From Bradyrhizobium hereditatis (lineage in GTDB: Bacteria > Pseudomonadota > Alphaproteobacteria > Rhizobiales > Xanthobacteraceae), in assembly GCF_020329435.1 (NCBI RefSeq), contig NZ_JAGKJK010000002.1, positions 496,001 through 560,000 of the forward strand: a stretch of DNA of 64,000 nt, read 5' to 3'. The notes beneath the pieces are model-generated. The model saw only the letters and a program-made list of their open reading frames with translations, searched no databases and was not told the DNA's origin. Position numbers and translations under genes: made by a program. Positions within the stretch are counted from its first letter, which is position 1. The number at the start of each line of letters is the position of its first letter. Shown in pieces: positions 44,096 to 53,168 of the stretch.

Positions 44096-44263
44096 GGGAA
44101 GTGCAGCCAATTGGAGGGTTGCCGGCTATTGCGCGACGGTTTAGCACGGCGGGGACCTACCGCAACAACGTGTCTATTTCTGTGTGGATATGTGCCCTGA
44201 CACCCCGGTCTCGGCCTCGGCACCTTGCGGAGGCGCCGGAAAAGGCCGATTCTAAGCCCCGAT

Positions 44264-45883
44264 ATGCCTGCTGAGAACCTGATCAACGCGCCCGAATTCA
44301 CCGTCTCGGAGCTCTCCTCCGCCCTGAAGCGTACGGTGGAGGACCGGTTTGGCCACGTCCGCGTCCGCGGCGAAATCTCCGGTTTCCGCGGGCCGCACTC
44401 CTCGGGGCATTGCTATTTCGCGCTGAAGGACGAGAGCGCCAAGATCGAGGCTGTCATCTGGAAGTTCGCCCACGCCCGGATGCGCTTCAAGCCGCAGGAA
44501 GGGCTGGAGGTCATCGCCACCGGCAGGCTCACGACCTATCCGAACTCCTCGAAATACCAGATCGTCATCGACTCGCTTGAGCCGGCCGGCATCGGGGCGC
44601 TGATGGCGCTGATGGAGGAACGCAAGCGGAAGCTCGCGGCCGAAGGCCTGTTCGACGAGGCGCGCAAGCAATTGCTGCCCTGGCTGCCGGAAGTGATCGG
44701 CGTCGTCACCTCGCCGACCGGGGCTGTCATCCGCGACATCCTGCACCGGCTGCAGGACCGTTTTCCGCGCCGGGTTTTGGTGTGGCCCGTGAAGGTGCAG
44801 GGTGACGGCTCGGCCGAGCAGGTCGCCGCGGCGATCCGCGGCTTCAATGCGCTGCCGGAAGCTGGCCGCATCCCGCGGCCGGATCTCTTGATCGTCGCGC
44901 GCGGCGGCGGCTCGCTGGAGGATCTATGGTCGTTCAACGAGGAGATCGTGGTTCGCGCCGCCGCCGACAGCACGATCCCGCTGATCTCGGCCGTCGGCCA
45001 TGAGACCGATATCACGCTGATCGATTTCGCCGCCGACAAGCGCGCACCGACGCCGACGGCGGCGGCTGAGATGGCCGTTCCCGTGCGGAGCGAATTGTTC
45101 GCCGAAGTCGAAAGCCTGGCGCGGCGCACGATGGTATGCTGGCAGCGCGGCCAGGAGAGCCGCCGCAACGAGTTGCGCGCCGCCGCCCGCGCGTTGCCGA
45201 GCTTGAGCGAACTGCTAGCCATTCCCCGGCAACGGCTCGACCATCTCGGCGCCGCCCTGCCCCGCGGCCTGAAGGCCAATACCCACGCCCATCACCGCCG
45301 CTTCTCGCAGCTTAGCGCCGGCCTGACGCTGAAGGTGCTGCGCGGACAGGTCACGCAGGCCAATCATCGCCTGATCGTATCGAGCGAACGCATCCGCCTC
45401 TCCGCCCGCGCGTTGCTGCGCAACCGGCGCGAACGCTTCATGGGGCTCGAAGTCAGGTTCAAGGCCTCAAAGCTGTCCAATGCCCAGGCGCAGCGCAATG
45501 CCATCGTGCGCGACTGCGAGCGCATGCAGCGGCTTGCCGAGCGCGCCCGCCGTGCCCTCCTGACCTCCCTGCAGCGTCTCGACGCCCGCGTCGCTCATAG
45601 CGGCCAGTTGTTGTCGGCACTGTCCTATCGCGGCGTGCTCGCCCGCGGCTTCGCGCTGGTGCGCGACGAGCACGGCCATGCGGTCCATGCCGCCGCTGCG
45701 GTTGGACCAAGCGCGCGTCTGTCGATTGAATTCGCCGATGGCCGCGTCGGCGCCACCGCCGATCCGGATCGCCCGGCCGCGACGCCCGGCCCCACGAGCG
45801 CTGCCAAACCAGCCCCGCGCGAGACCAAGCCGGCGACGCCGAAGCGCGTGCCAAAACCAGCGGATCAGGGAAGCCTGTTCTAA
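44264..45883 (+). CDS. xseA: Exodeoxyribonuclease VII large subunit
   Basis: A 539-residue nuclease subunit acting on single-stranded DNA with XseB. An OB-fold domain (about 8-105, [30 protein letters not shown]) is followed by the catalytic domain, with [58 protein letters not shown], and a helical coiled-coil region. The last 50 residues are a Pro/Ala/Lys-rich tail. No xseB lies nearby. Confidence 0.95.
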   Translation: MPAENLINAPEFTVSELSSALKRTVEDRFGHVRVRGEISGFRGPHSSGHCYFALKDESAKIEAVIWKFAHARMRFKPQEGLEVIATGRLTTYPNSSKYQIVIDSLEPAGIGALMALMEERKRKLAAEGLFDEARKQLLPWLPEVIGVVTSPTGAVIRDILHRLQDRFPRRVLVWPVKVQGDGSAEQVAAAIRGFNALPEAGRIPRPDLLIVARGGGSLEDLWSFNEEIVVRAAADSTIPLISAVGHETDITLIDFAADKRAPTPTAAAEMAVPVRSELFAEVESLARRTMVCWQRGQESRRNELRAAARALPSLSELLAIPRQRLDHLGAALPRGLKANTHAHHRRFSQLSAGLTLKVLRGQVTQANHRLIVSSERIRLSARALLRNRRERFMGLEVRFKASKLSNAQAQRNAIVRDCERMQRLAERARRALLTSLQRLDARVAHSGQLLSALSYRGVLARGFALVRDEHGHAVHAAAAVGPSARLSIEFADGRVGATADPDRPAATPGPTSAAKPAPRETKPATPKRVPKPADQGSLF

Positions 45884-45924
45884 AGCATGATGAAGTAGGT
45901 CTGATTGCGACCACGAAGAAGGTG

Positions 45925-46070
45925 CGCTCCCTCTCCCGCTTGCGGGGGAGGGCTGGGTGGTGGGGGTGTGTCCGCGGGCGATACTGCCCGAGTGGAGAGA
46001 GCCCCCACCCGGCGCTTCGCGCCGACCTAAGAGCGAGCTTCGCTCGTCTCGACCCCGCAAGCGGGAGAGG
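45925..46070. repeat. Inverted repeat, ctccctcccc type (copy 3)
   Basis: The arms gctccctctcccgcttgcgg and ccgcaagcgggagagg face each other, with inner arms gtgggggtgtg and agcccccaccc and the nested hairpin gagcgagcttcgctcgtc. An outer pair, agcatgatga at 45886 and tcatcatgct at about 46110, extends the symmetry. It fills the gap between the convergent xseA and hydrolase genes. Confidence 0.75.
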
Positions 46071-46118
46071 TTGAAGCGCGTCTGCGACCAAATCGATCTA
46101 ACCAAAAATCATCATGCT

Positions 46119-46955
46119 CTAACGCGCCAGCCACTCCGTGACGCGCGCTTGCGCATCCTTTCGGGCATCCGTATCGGTGCCGATGTGACCGCGCTCGGGC
46201 AATGCGGCATCAGCGCCTGCGATCGCCCGCAGCGGAAGATTCGCGCGGTCGAAATCGTGAGATGCGCCGGGATAGACAATAATCCGCGCCAGCGCGCTGC
46301 GGCCGCGGGCGCCTTCCACCGCCTGGCGACAGGCGGACGGCGAGCTGATGTCGTCCTTCGCGCCGATCAACAATAGCGTGGGCACGCGCGTGCTCCAGCC
46401 GAGGCCGGAGGAGATCCGGCAATCCGGATAGAATGCGATAGCGGAGCGGAAATCGGGTTCAGCATTGCGCGTCAACAGTTGCGGACGCACCGCCCATAGC
46501 ACGGCGCTGGCGCCGTTCGCCCATCCCAAGAGGCTGATGCGGTCCCGCGCGACCCAAGGCTGCTGCAACAGCCATTGCCGCGACGCATTGATGTCCGCCA
46601 CCCGCTCGCGGCGAGCGAGTACGCGGCGCTCCTTGACCCGGCATTGCGGGCCGAGTTCGCGCGAACCGTAGCTGTCCGGCAACAGCACCGCATGGCCAAT
46701 CTTCAATAGCTGTTCCGCCCAGTCGCGGTAACGGGGCAACACCGCCTCCGACTGTGCTCCTAATCCACCGCAGCCGTGCAGCGCAATCACGGTGGGAAAC
46801 GGCCCCAGGCCTTCGGGCTTGTAGAGCTGGGCATGCAACGTCAGGCTGGCTGAGGCGGGAATATCCACCTGCTGTGGCGCCGGCAACGGCGCGGCATGCG
46901 CCGTGCAGGCCGTAGCGAGGAGCGTCAGGGATAGCGCTACTGGCAAAAAAAGCAT
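46119..46955 (-). CDS. Secreted dienelactone-hydrolase-like protein lacking its nucleophile
   Basis: A 278-residue alpha/beta-hydrolase with a signal peptide (MLFLPVALSLTLLATACTAHA). The oxyanion segment IALHGCGGLG, the acid in GAKDDISSPSACR and the base in YPGASHDFD are all present, but the nucleophile elbow reads LGWANGAS, with Ala146 where Ser or Cys is expected. The codon is GCG (46518-46520), one base from TCG for Ser. The protein is therefore probably inactive as a hydrolase, or the read carries a point change. The frame is otherwise full length. Confidence 0.82.
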   Translation of the reverse strand: MLFLPVALSLTLLATACTAHAAPLPAPQQVDIPASASLTLHAQLYKPEGLGPFPTVIALHGCGGLGAQSEAVLPRYRDWAEQLLKIGHAVLLPDSYGSRELGPQCRVKERRVLARRERVADINASRQWLLQQPWVARDRISLLGWANGASAVLWAVRPQLLTRNAEPDFRSAIAFYPDCRISSGLGWSTRVPTLLLIGAKDDISSPSACRQAVEGARGRSALARIIVYPGASHDFDRANLPLRAIAGADAALPERGHIGTDTDARKDAQARVTEWLAR

Positions 46956-47141
46956 GTTGGGCCGGATTGTCGTGGCGCCGCGGTCACAGCGAATGTGAGG
47001 CTATCATGCGCCCCTGGCGCAAAATCATCACAAGTCGGTGGGGTTTCCAAGGCGGACAGTATGACCTATTTATGATAAATCGAAATTGGAGAATACACTT
47101 TAAGGCCAGCCCCGCGGGTCGGCCGATCGGAGAGTTTGGCG

Positions 47142-47369
47142 GTGCTCAATAAATTCGGTCCCTCAGGCCATGGCGAAGCGCAGGTGCAGTATCTTGATGG
47201 CGATTTCCGCGTGATCTCGCCCGGAACCTATGTTCGTTGCGCCATCACCGATGTGCGGATCCCGCTCGACGAATTGAAGTACTGGAGTGTCGATCTGCAG
47301 GAGGCGTATGCGCTGCCGAGCGCGGTGCTGCAGCGGCATTTTCCCGGCGCGCTGAAGTCGCAGGGCTGA
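47142..47369 (+). CDS. DUF2093 protein
   Basis: A 75-residue protein of the DUF2093 family, common in Rhizobiales. It is recognised by LNKFGPSGHGEAQVQYLDGD, TYVRCAITDVRIPLDELKYW and SVDLQEAYALP. I chose the GTG at 47142 because GGAGAG lies seven bases upstream; TTG at 47136 is possible. Function is unknown. It converges with lpxK, with only two bases between the stop codons, at the end of the lipid A gene run. Confidence 0.82.
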   Translation: MLNKFGPSGHGEAQVQYLDGDFRVISPGTYVRCAITDVRIPLDELKYWSVDLQEAYALPSAVLQRHFPGALKSQG

Positions 47370-47371
47370 GG

Positions 47372-48385
47372 TCATTTCCGCTCGCGCGCCTTGAATAACC
47401 GATCGGCGACGAACTTGCGCAAACGCGCCGGCTCGTCGAATTCGAGCGTCACCCCGAACGGCACGATCTCTTTCGCCCAATTCGGCAAGCTGCCGCCATT
47501 CCGCAGCCGCGCCAGATCCTTCTCCGTCGTTACCAATATCAGCCCGTCGCGCCGGCTCTCGGTGATCAGGCCTTCGATTTCGGCCTGAGAATATGGGTGA
47601 TGATCGGGGAAGGCCCGCTGCTCGACGACGTCGATACCGCTGGCGCGCAGCGTGTTGAAGAATCGCGGGGGATCGCCGATGCCGGCAAATGCCAGCACGC
47701 GCTTGCCGCGAAGCTGCGCCACCACCGCGTCGTCCGGCTTCAGGTGCGCGCGCAATACCGGCTTGCCTTGGGCCGCAATCTCTGCCGCCACTGCCGCAGC
47801 GGCGGAGCCATCGCCGACAATGATCAGCGCGTCGGTGCGCGCCAGTTGCGGCCGCAGCGGCGCACGCAGCGGGCCCGCCGGGAATACCTGCCCGTTGCCG
47901 ATCCCGCGCTCGCTGTCGATGACGATCAGGGACGCATCCTTGACGATCGAAGGATTCTGGAAACCGTCGTCCATCAGGATCACGGTCGCGCCCTGCGAGC
48001 GCGCCAGCGGCACGCCGGCCGCGCGTTTGCGCGACACGACCACCGGCAAATGGCCCGCCAGCATCAAGGGCTCATCGCCAACATCGGAAGCTGCGTGCCT
48101 GTCCGGATCGACCCTGATCGGTCCCCGCAATTCGCCGCCATAGCCGCGGCTGAGCACGACCGGTGTCTCGCCGAGCCCACGCATGAGCTTCGCCAGCGCC
48201 AGCACGGTCGGTGTCTTACCGGCACCGCCGACGTGATAATTGCCGATGCAGAGCACGGGAATGCCGGCCTTCAATCCCTTTCGCCTGAGGCGCTGTGCAG
48301 CGATGGCGCCATAGAGCGCGCCGAGCGGTTTCAACAGATGCGAGTTCAGCGAAGCGGGGCCGTGCCAGAAGCCCGGCTCACGCAT
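47372..48385 (-). CDS. lpxK: Tetraacyldisaccharide 4'-kinase
   Basis: A 337-residue inner-membrane kinase that phosphorylates the 4' position of the lipid A precursor. The P-loop is GNYHVGGAGKTPTVLALAK, preceded by VLCIG, and ILMDDGFQNPSIVKDASLIV is the conserved catalytic segment; LVTTEKDLARL is typical near the end. The start MREPGFWHG lies 8 bases inside the end of waaA. It is the last gene of the minus-strand envelope run. Confidence 0.93.
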   Translation of the reverse strand: MREPGFWHGPASLNSHLLKPLGALYGAIAAQRLRRKGLKAGIPVLCIGNYHVGGAGKTPTVLALAKLMRGLGETPVVLSRGYGGELRGPIRVDPDRHAASDVGDEPLMLAGHLPVVVSRKRAAGVPLARSQGATVILMDDGFQNPSIVKDASLIVIDSERGIGNGQVFPAGPLRAPLRPQLARTDALIIVGDGSAAAAVAAEIAAQGKPVLRAHLKPDDAVVAQLRGKRVLAFAGIGDPPRFFNTLRASGIDVVEQRAFPDHHPYSQAEIEGLITESRRDGLILVTTEKDLARLRNGGSLPNWAKEIVPFGVTLEFDEPARLRKFVADRLFKARERK

Positions 48386-49664
48386 TGGCTGCTCCCATCT
48401 CGATCCGCAATTGCAGCAGATACGGCTCAAGCGCGGAGAGTGTTCGCTCCAGCGCGCCGCCGAGCTGCCCGACCACGCGCTCGGACGCAGTGAGCACGGC
48501 CTCGCGCGCCTTGGGATCGGCGAGCATCTGCCCGAACTGTTTCACCAGCGCTTCCGGCGTATCAGCCCGCCGCGCGCCGCCGGCCGCATCGAGAGCTTCA
48601 TAGACGTCGGCGAAGTTGAAGACATGGGGGCCGTGGACGACCGAGGCGCCGAGCTTGATCGCCTCGATCGGGTTCTGCCCGCCATGCTCGACCAGCGAGC
48701 CGCCCATAAACACGATCGGCGCCAGGCGATAGAACAGCCCCAGCTCACCCATGGTGTCGGCAACATAGATGTCGGTGGTAGCGGTCGGCAGTTCCTCGCG
48801 CGAGCGCAGGCTCGGATTGAGGCCGCTCGCTGCGATCATGTCGGCGATTGCCTCGCCGCGATCGGGATGCCGCGGCACGATTACGGTCAACAGCTTCGGA
48901 AAATAGCGGGCCAGCGTCCGGTGGGTTTCCGTGAGGATCTCTTCCTCGCCCACGTGCGTGGAGGCCGCCACCACGACCGGCCGGCCGCGCGTCATCGACA
49001 TCAGCATATCCAGCTTGTTGCCGTCGGCCGGCGGCGCGGGAACGTCGAGCTTCAGATTTCCCGTAACGATCACGTTGTGGCTGCCCAAGGCCGCAAAACG
49101 ATCGGCATCGATCTGTGACTGCGCCAGGCAGATGTCGAACTTGTCGAGCAGCGCCGAGATAGTTCCCTGGACCCGGCGCCAACGCGGAAACGAGCGCTGC
49201 GACATGCGGCCATTGATCAATACCATCGGCAGCCGCCGCGCGGCGCTCGACAGGATCAGGTTCGGCCACAGATCGGATTCGATGAAAAGCGCAAGCGACG
49301 GCCGCCAGTGATCGAGGAAACGCGCGACGTAGCGCGGCGAATCGTAGGGCACATATTGATGGATGACATCAGGCGGAAACCGCTTGGCGGCGATTGCAGC
49401 CGAGGTCACCGTGCCCGAGGTCAGGAGGATGCGCAAATTAAGCGCCCGCAGCCGCTCGATCAGCGCCGCAGCCGCCAGCACCTCGCCGACGCTGGCGCCA
49501 TGAATCCATACCAGCGGACCCGCGGGGCGGGCATCGGCGCTGAGGCCGCGGCGCTCGCCGATCCGCGCGGGGTCTTCCTTGCCGAGCCTCACTCGCCGAC
49601 TGATCAACGCAGGCGACAGCGGAACCATCGCGGACGACAGTTTCCGGTAGACGCGCAGCGTCAT
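48378..49664 (-). CDS. waaA: Kdo transferase (3-deoxy-D-manno-octulosonate transferase)
   Basis: A 428-residue GT30 glycosyltransferase that attaches Kdo to lipid IV-A. The N-terminal WIHGASVGEVLAAAAL carries the catalytic Glu, followed by LTSGTVTSAAIAAKRFP and QYVPYDSPRYVARFLDHWRP, then the CMP-Kdo site with VFMGGSLVEHGGQNPIEA. The start at 49664 (MTLRVYR) is preferred over longer readings that overlap the upstream acyltransferase. It overlaps lpxK and follows the acyltransferase by 10 bases, so the three are one transcript. Confidence 0.94.
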   Translation of the reverse strand: MTLRVYRKLSSAMVPLSPALISRRVRLGKEDPARIGERRGLSADARPAGPLVWIHGASVGEVLAAAALIERLRALNLRILLTSGTVTSAAIAAKRFPPDVIHQYVPYDSPRYVARFLDHWRPSLALFIESDLWPNLILSSAARRLPMVLINGRMSQRSFPRWRRVQGTISALLDKFDICLAQSQIDADRFAALGSHNVIVTGNLKLDVPAPPADGNKLDMLMSMTRGRPVVVAASTHVGEEEILTETHRTLARYFPKLLTVIVPRHPDRGEAIADMIAASGLNPSLRSREELPTATTDIYVADTMGELGLFYRLAPIVFMGGSLVEHGGQNPIEAIKLGASVVHGPHVFNFADVYEALDAAGGARRADTPEALVKQFGQMLADPKAREAVLTASERVVGQLGGALERTLSALEPYLLQLRIEMGAANA

Positions 49665-49674
49665 CGGCAGCGAG

Positions 49675-50388
49675 TTAGCCAAGAGCGGCCTCCGGACGAC
49701 CGACCGCCGCATAGGCGCGGCGAGTCGCTTCGTTCAGTAAAGCTTCTACCTTAAGCCGCAGCTTTTCCATAGTTTCGGCGTCGGCGTCGGGCGGCACGAA
49801 TATATGTTCAATGCCTACCACGGCACCGCGCCCGAATGGCAAATTGATGGTCGTAGAGTCCCAGTTCTTCAACCGAATGAAGCGGCTGGTCGCCATCGCA
49901 AACGGCATGATCGGCCGTCCGGACTCCCGCGCCAGCATGATAATGCCCAGCCCCACAACCCGCGCGCGCTTCGGGACGTCGGCGGTCGTTGCGACATTCC
50001 ACTTGTCCTCCAGCGCCTGCAGCATCTCCCGGAAGGCGCCGACGCCGCCCTTGCGGTGAAAGGCGCCGCCGTGATCGCCGGATCCCCTGATGGTTCCGAT
50101 GCCGAGCCGTTCGGCGGCAATGGCATTGAATTCGCCGTCGCGATGCCGCGAGATCAGAACCTTGGCGCGGTGGATCTCCTTGGTTTTGATGAACGGCGTC
50201 ATGAAATGCTGGCCGTGCCAGAACGCGAAGATCGCCGGCATCTCCGGCTCGACTATGTCGTAGACGTTGGCCGGATCATAGCTGAAGCGATTGGTCAGCC
50301 AGACCAGCCGGAGATATTCGGCCGCAAGCACCCCCAGCGCGCGCTGAACGAAGGTGCTGCGCAGCAAATCGCGAATGAGACGTTTCAA
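49675..50388 (-). CDS. DUF374 lysophospholipid-acyltransferase family protein
   Basis: A 237-residue membrane-associated protein of the DUF374/LPLAT superfamily. FAFWHGQHFMTPFIK corresponds to the acyltransferase HxxxxD-type block, and ISRHRDGEFNAIAAERLG, TIRGSGDHGGAFHRKGG and GRPIMPFAMATSRF are typical. The start is TTG (MKRLIRDLL) overlapping the stop of the DUF4170 gene (TTGA), so the two are translationally coupled. Its position directly before waaA suggests it acylates a lipid A or Kdo-lipid intermediate, but this is inferred from neighbours. Confidence 0.85.
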   Translation of the reverse strand: MKRLIRDLLRSTFVQRALGVLAAEYLRLVWLTNRFSYDPANVYDIVEPEMPAIFAFWHGQHFMTPFIKTKEIHRAKVLISRHRDGEFNAIAAERLGIGTIRGSGDHGGAFHRKGGVGAFREMLQALEDKWNVATTADVPKRARVVGLGIIMLARESGRPIMPFAMATSRFIRLKNWDSTTINLPFGRGAVVGIEHIFVPPDADAETMEKLRLKVEALLNEATRRAYAAVGRPEAALG

Positions 50389-50633
50389 CTGGAGGACTTC
50401 GTGTCTTGACCTGGATCGAGCAGCCGGTGGAGGTGAACCACGAAGTAGCGCATGTGAGCGTTGTCCACGGTCTGCTGCGCTTTCGCTTTCCATGCCGCGT
50501 AAGCGGTTGCATAGTTGGGATACACGCCGACGATGTCGACCTGGTCGAGGTCCTTGAACGTGACGTGTTCGAGATCGGTCAACTCGCCACCGATGACGAG
50601 GTGCAGCAATTGCTGCGGGGCACTATCTGGCAT
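50385..50633 (-). CDS. DUF4170 protein
   Basis: An 82-residue protein of the DUF4170 family. The sequence LLHLVIGGELTDLEHVTFKD, VDIVGVYPNYATAYAAWKAKA and MRYFVVHLHRLLDP resembles a small two-layer domain with a SPOR- or ferredoxin-like pattern. The start MPDSAPQQ is the likely one; a longer frame adds ten residues. Its stop overlaps the acyltransferase start. Function is unknown, but coupling to an acyltransferase in a lipid A gene run suggests an accessory role there. Confidence 0.82.
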   Translation of the reverse strand: MPDSAPQQLLHLVIGGELTDLEHVTFKDLDQVDIVGVYPNYATAYAAWKAKAQQTVDNAHMRYFVVHLHRLLDPGQDTKSSS

Positions 50634-50726
50634 GATTGTCTTTCCTAGCGGGATGCCCGGCAAGCAAGAGCGATACTATGACTCGCGGTATGAACGGGAT
50701 GATTTGTGGCACGGATTTCGACCTAT

Positions 50727-51536
50727 TCAGGGCATCCGACCATCCCGAAAATGCTCGACAATGCGCGCATGCCGATCGTGTCCCGCCGCTACCAGCACCC
50801 CGTGCACCACGTCCCGGCGATTGTACTCAATCGCATCCCCCGAGAGCACGGTCATTCTACCATTCGCTTCCTGCACGATTAAATTCGCCGCCGCAAGATC
50901 CCAGTCGTGGCTCTGGCCGCCCGCAAAAGCGGCATCGAGACTGCCATCGGCAACCCGGCACAGCCGCAGCGCCAGCGATCCGATTCGCGGATGCAGCGTG
51001 ATATTATCAGGCGAGGTGCTCAGCCGTTGCACCAGCGGCTTCGGCCCGGCCATGCGGGAAAAATCGAGCTCCGTACCCGCGGTGGCATGCACCGGCTTTT
51101 CGTTGCGCGTGGTGCCTTTTCCGCGCACCGCGAAGAAGAATTCGTCGCTGGCAGGCGCGAACACCGCCGCCAGCACCGGCGACGACCCGGCGACCAGCGC
51201 CACGCTGACGCACCAGTCCTCGCGGCCGGCGAGATAGGCGCGGGTGCCGTCGATCGGATCGACGATCCAGACCAGTTCCTTGCCAAGCCGCGTATCGTCG
51301 TCGACGCTCTCCTCCGATAGCCAGCCATAGTCCGGCGTCGCCGCGCGCAGCCGCCGCTGGACGAGGTCATTGACTGCGATATCGGCCTCCGAGACCGGCG
51401 ACGAGGCGCCCTTGGTCCAGTTCTTCAGTTCGGTGCGAAACAGCGACAAGGCTAGCGCGCCGGCCTCGCGCACGGTGTCCCGCAACAGCGCGGCATCGTG
51501 TGCCCAGATCCTGTCGGCGGTATCAGCGTCCGCCAA
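50727..51536 (-). CDS. cysQ: CysQ/inositol monophosphatase family phosphatase
   Basis: A 269-residue metal-dependent phosphatase. The metal-binding motifs are LSEESVDD, WIVDPIDGTRAYLAG and HDWDLAAANLIV. CysQ members hydrolyse 3'-phosphoadenosine 5'-phosphate, clearing the by-product of sulfate transfer; other members act on inositol phosphates, so the substrate is not certain. Its start overlaps the end of the pmbA gene by 14 bases. Confidence 0.85.
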   Translation of the reverse strand: MADADTADRIWAHDAALLRDTVREAGALALSLFRTELKNWTKGASSPVSEADIAVNDLVQRRLRAATPDYGWLSEESVDDDTRLGKELVWIVDPIDGTRAYLAGREDWCVSVALVAGSSPVLAAVFAPASDEFFFAVRGKGTTRNEKPVHATAGTELDFSRMAGPKPLVQRLSTSPDNITLHPRIGSLALRLCRVADGSLDAAFAGGQSHDWDLAAANLIVQEANGRMTVLSGDAIEYNRRDVVHGVLVAAGHDRHARIVEHFRDGRMP

Positions 51537-52908
51537 GCGTCAGGCCCTCGATGCGCAGGGTCGGCGCGTTGACGCCGTAGCGGAATTCCAGATCGTTGGC
51601 AGGAACCAGCGACTTGAACATCGCCAGAAGATGCCCTGCGATCGTCACCTCGCTGACCGGGTAAGTGATCTCGCCGTTCTCGATCCAGAAGCCCGAGGCA
51701 CCGCGGCTGTAATCGCCGGTCACGCCGTTAACGCCGGAGCCGATCAGGTCGGTGACGTAAAAGCCCTGCTCGATATCGGAGATCAGCTCCTTCGGCGTCA
51801 TCTCTCCGGGTTCGAGATGCAGATTGTACGATCCCGGCGACGGCGAGGACGAGACGCCGCGATGGGCGTGCCCGGTCGTGACCAGCCCGAGCTCGCGTGC
51901 GGTGGCGCAATCGAGCAACCAGGTGGTCAGCACCCCCTCGTCGATGAGAGCGAGCTTCTTCACCTTGACGCCCTCGGCGTCGAAGGTCTGCGAGCGCAGG
52001 CCGCGCACGCGAAGTGGATCGTCGATGATGCGGATGTCCTTGGCGAACAGTTGCTCGCCCATCCGGTCTTTCAGAAAGCTCGTCTTGCGCGCGATCGAGG
52101 CGCCGTTGATGGCGCCGACGAGATGGCCGACCAGCGATCCCGCAACGCGAGGGTCGTACACGACAGGCACTTTGCAGGTCTCGACCTTGCGCGGATTTGC
52201 GCGTGCGACGGTACGCTCCCCTGCCCTGCGGCCGACGCTTTCGGGCGAATCGAGGTCGGAGGCGTGTGGAGCGGAGGTGAAATCGTAATCGCGCTCCATG
52301 CTGGTGCCTTCACCTGATATCGCGGTCACCGATATGCTGTGGCTGGAGCGCAGATATGAGCCGTGGAAGCCGGTCGAGGTTACCAGTACCATGCCGCCGA
52401 TGCCGCTTGAGGCGGACGCGCCGCTCGATTTGGTCACGCCCTTGACCGCAAGCGCCGCGGCCTCCGCTTCGCAGGCACGCCGCTCCAGCTCGGCCGTATC
52501 AGGAATATTGCGGTCGAGCAGATCGAGATCGGCGAACTCGCGCGCCAGCAGATCGGGATCGGCGAGGCCGACATATTTGTCATCAGGCGCGACGCGGGCC
52601 ATCGCAACCGCCCGCTCGGCGAGCCTGGCGACGCCGTCGCCGGAAATGTCATTTGTCGAGACCACCGCCTGGCGCTGGCCGACCAGCACCCGCAGACCGA
52701 CATCGTCGCCTTCCGACCGCTCGGATTCCTCGACCCGGCCGTCGCGCACTTCGACCCCTTGCGAGACGCCACGCACCGCGACCGCATCAGCGCTATCCGC
52801 GCCCGCACGTTTGGCGGCCTCAACCAGGCGCTGCGCCAGCGTTGAAAGCGCCGATTGATCGAACAGGTCTGAGGATGGTGAAGAGTTCACAAACAGAATC
52901 CCTGACAT
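51523..52908 (-). CDS. pmbA: TldD/PmbA family protein, PmbA branch
   Basis: A 461-residue subunit of the TldD/TldE (PmbA) heterodimer, which degrades or matures small peptides. It shows VSQGVEVRDGRVEESERSEG, GLRVLVGQRQAVVSTND, the C-terminal HRGVSSSPSPGSYNLHLEPG and FWIENGEITYPVSEVTIAG. The zinc motif HExxxH of TldD is absent, as expected of the PmbA partner, so activity depends on a TldD made elsewhere. It is the first gene of the minus-strand run leading to waaA and lpxK. Confidence 0.9.
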   Translation of the reverse strand: MSGILFVNSSPSSDLFDQSALSTLAQRLVEAAKRAGADSADAVAVRGVSQGVEVRDGRVEESERSEGDDVGLRVLVGQRQAVVSTNDISGDGVARLAERAVAMARVAPDDKYVGLADPDLLAREFADLDLLDRNIPDTAELERRACEAEAAALAVKGVTKSSGASASSGIGGMVLVTSTGFHGSYLRSSHSISVTAISGEGTSMERDYDFTSAPHASDLDSPESVGRRAGERTVARANPRKVETCKVPVVYDPRVAGSLVGHLVGAINGASIARKTSFLKDRMGEQLFAKDIRIIDDPLRVRGLRSQTFDAEGVKVKKLALIDEGVLTTWLLDCATARELGLVTTGHAHRGVSSSPSPGSYNLHLEPGEMTPKELISDIEQGFYVTDLIGSGVNGVTGDYSRGASGFWIENGEITYPVSEVTIAGHLLAMFKSLVPANDLEFRYGVNAPTLRIEGLTLGGR

Positions 52909-53014
52909 TGAAACGGGCGGGAACGCAACTCGCGCAAGGCCCTGAGATGTGCCTGATTCACAGGGATTTCAAGCATTTTGCGCTGCCAAATGCCAAACAA
53001 TTTCCGCTTTTGCG

Positions 53015-53062
53015 CAAGGTCTCGTCAATCATGCGCGCCAAGGTCTTGTCAATCATGCGAGG
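53015..53062. repeat. Short tandem direct repeat
   Basis: Two adjacent 24-base units, caaggtctcgtcaatcatgc then caaggtcttgtcaatcatgc, with one difference in the first 20 bases. They lie in the divergent gap between pmbA and the DUF6101 gene and could be a duplicated binding site or a slippage product. Confidence 0.6.
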
Positions 53063-53168
53063 AGATCCAGGGCAGGTGACCACTCCTTAACCAGGCTTTT
53101 TAAGGCGAAACGGAAATCGCTCGGCTAAGGTCCTGCGTATCGACCGGGAACATAATCCCGGCGGGGAG

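Noticed and set aside
46967..47141. Short plus-strand frame (61 codons) before DUF2093 in an AT-rich gap
   Set aside because: No ribosome-binding site, overlaps the DUF2093 start and shows no recognisable protein; the AT-rich DNA is more likely promoter sequence.
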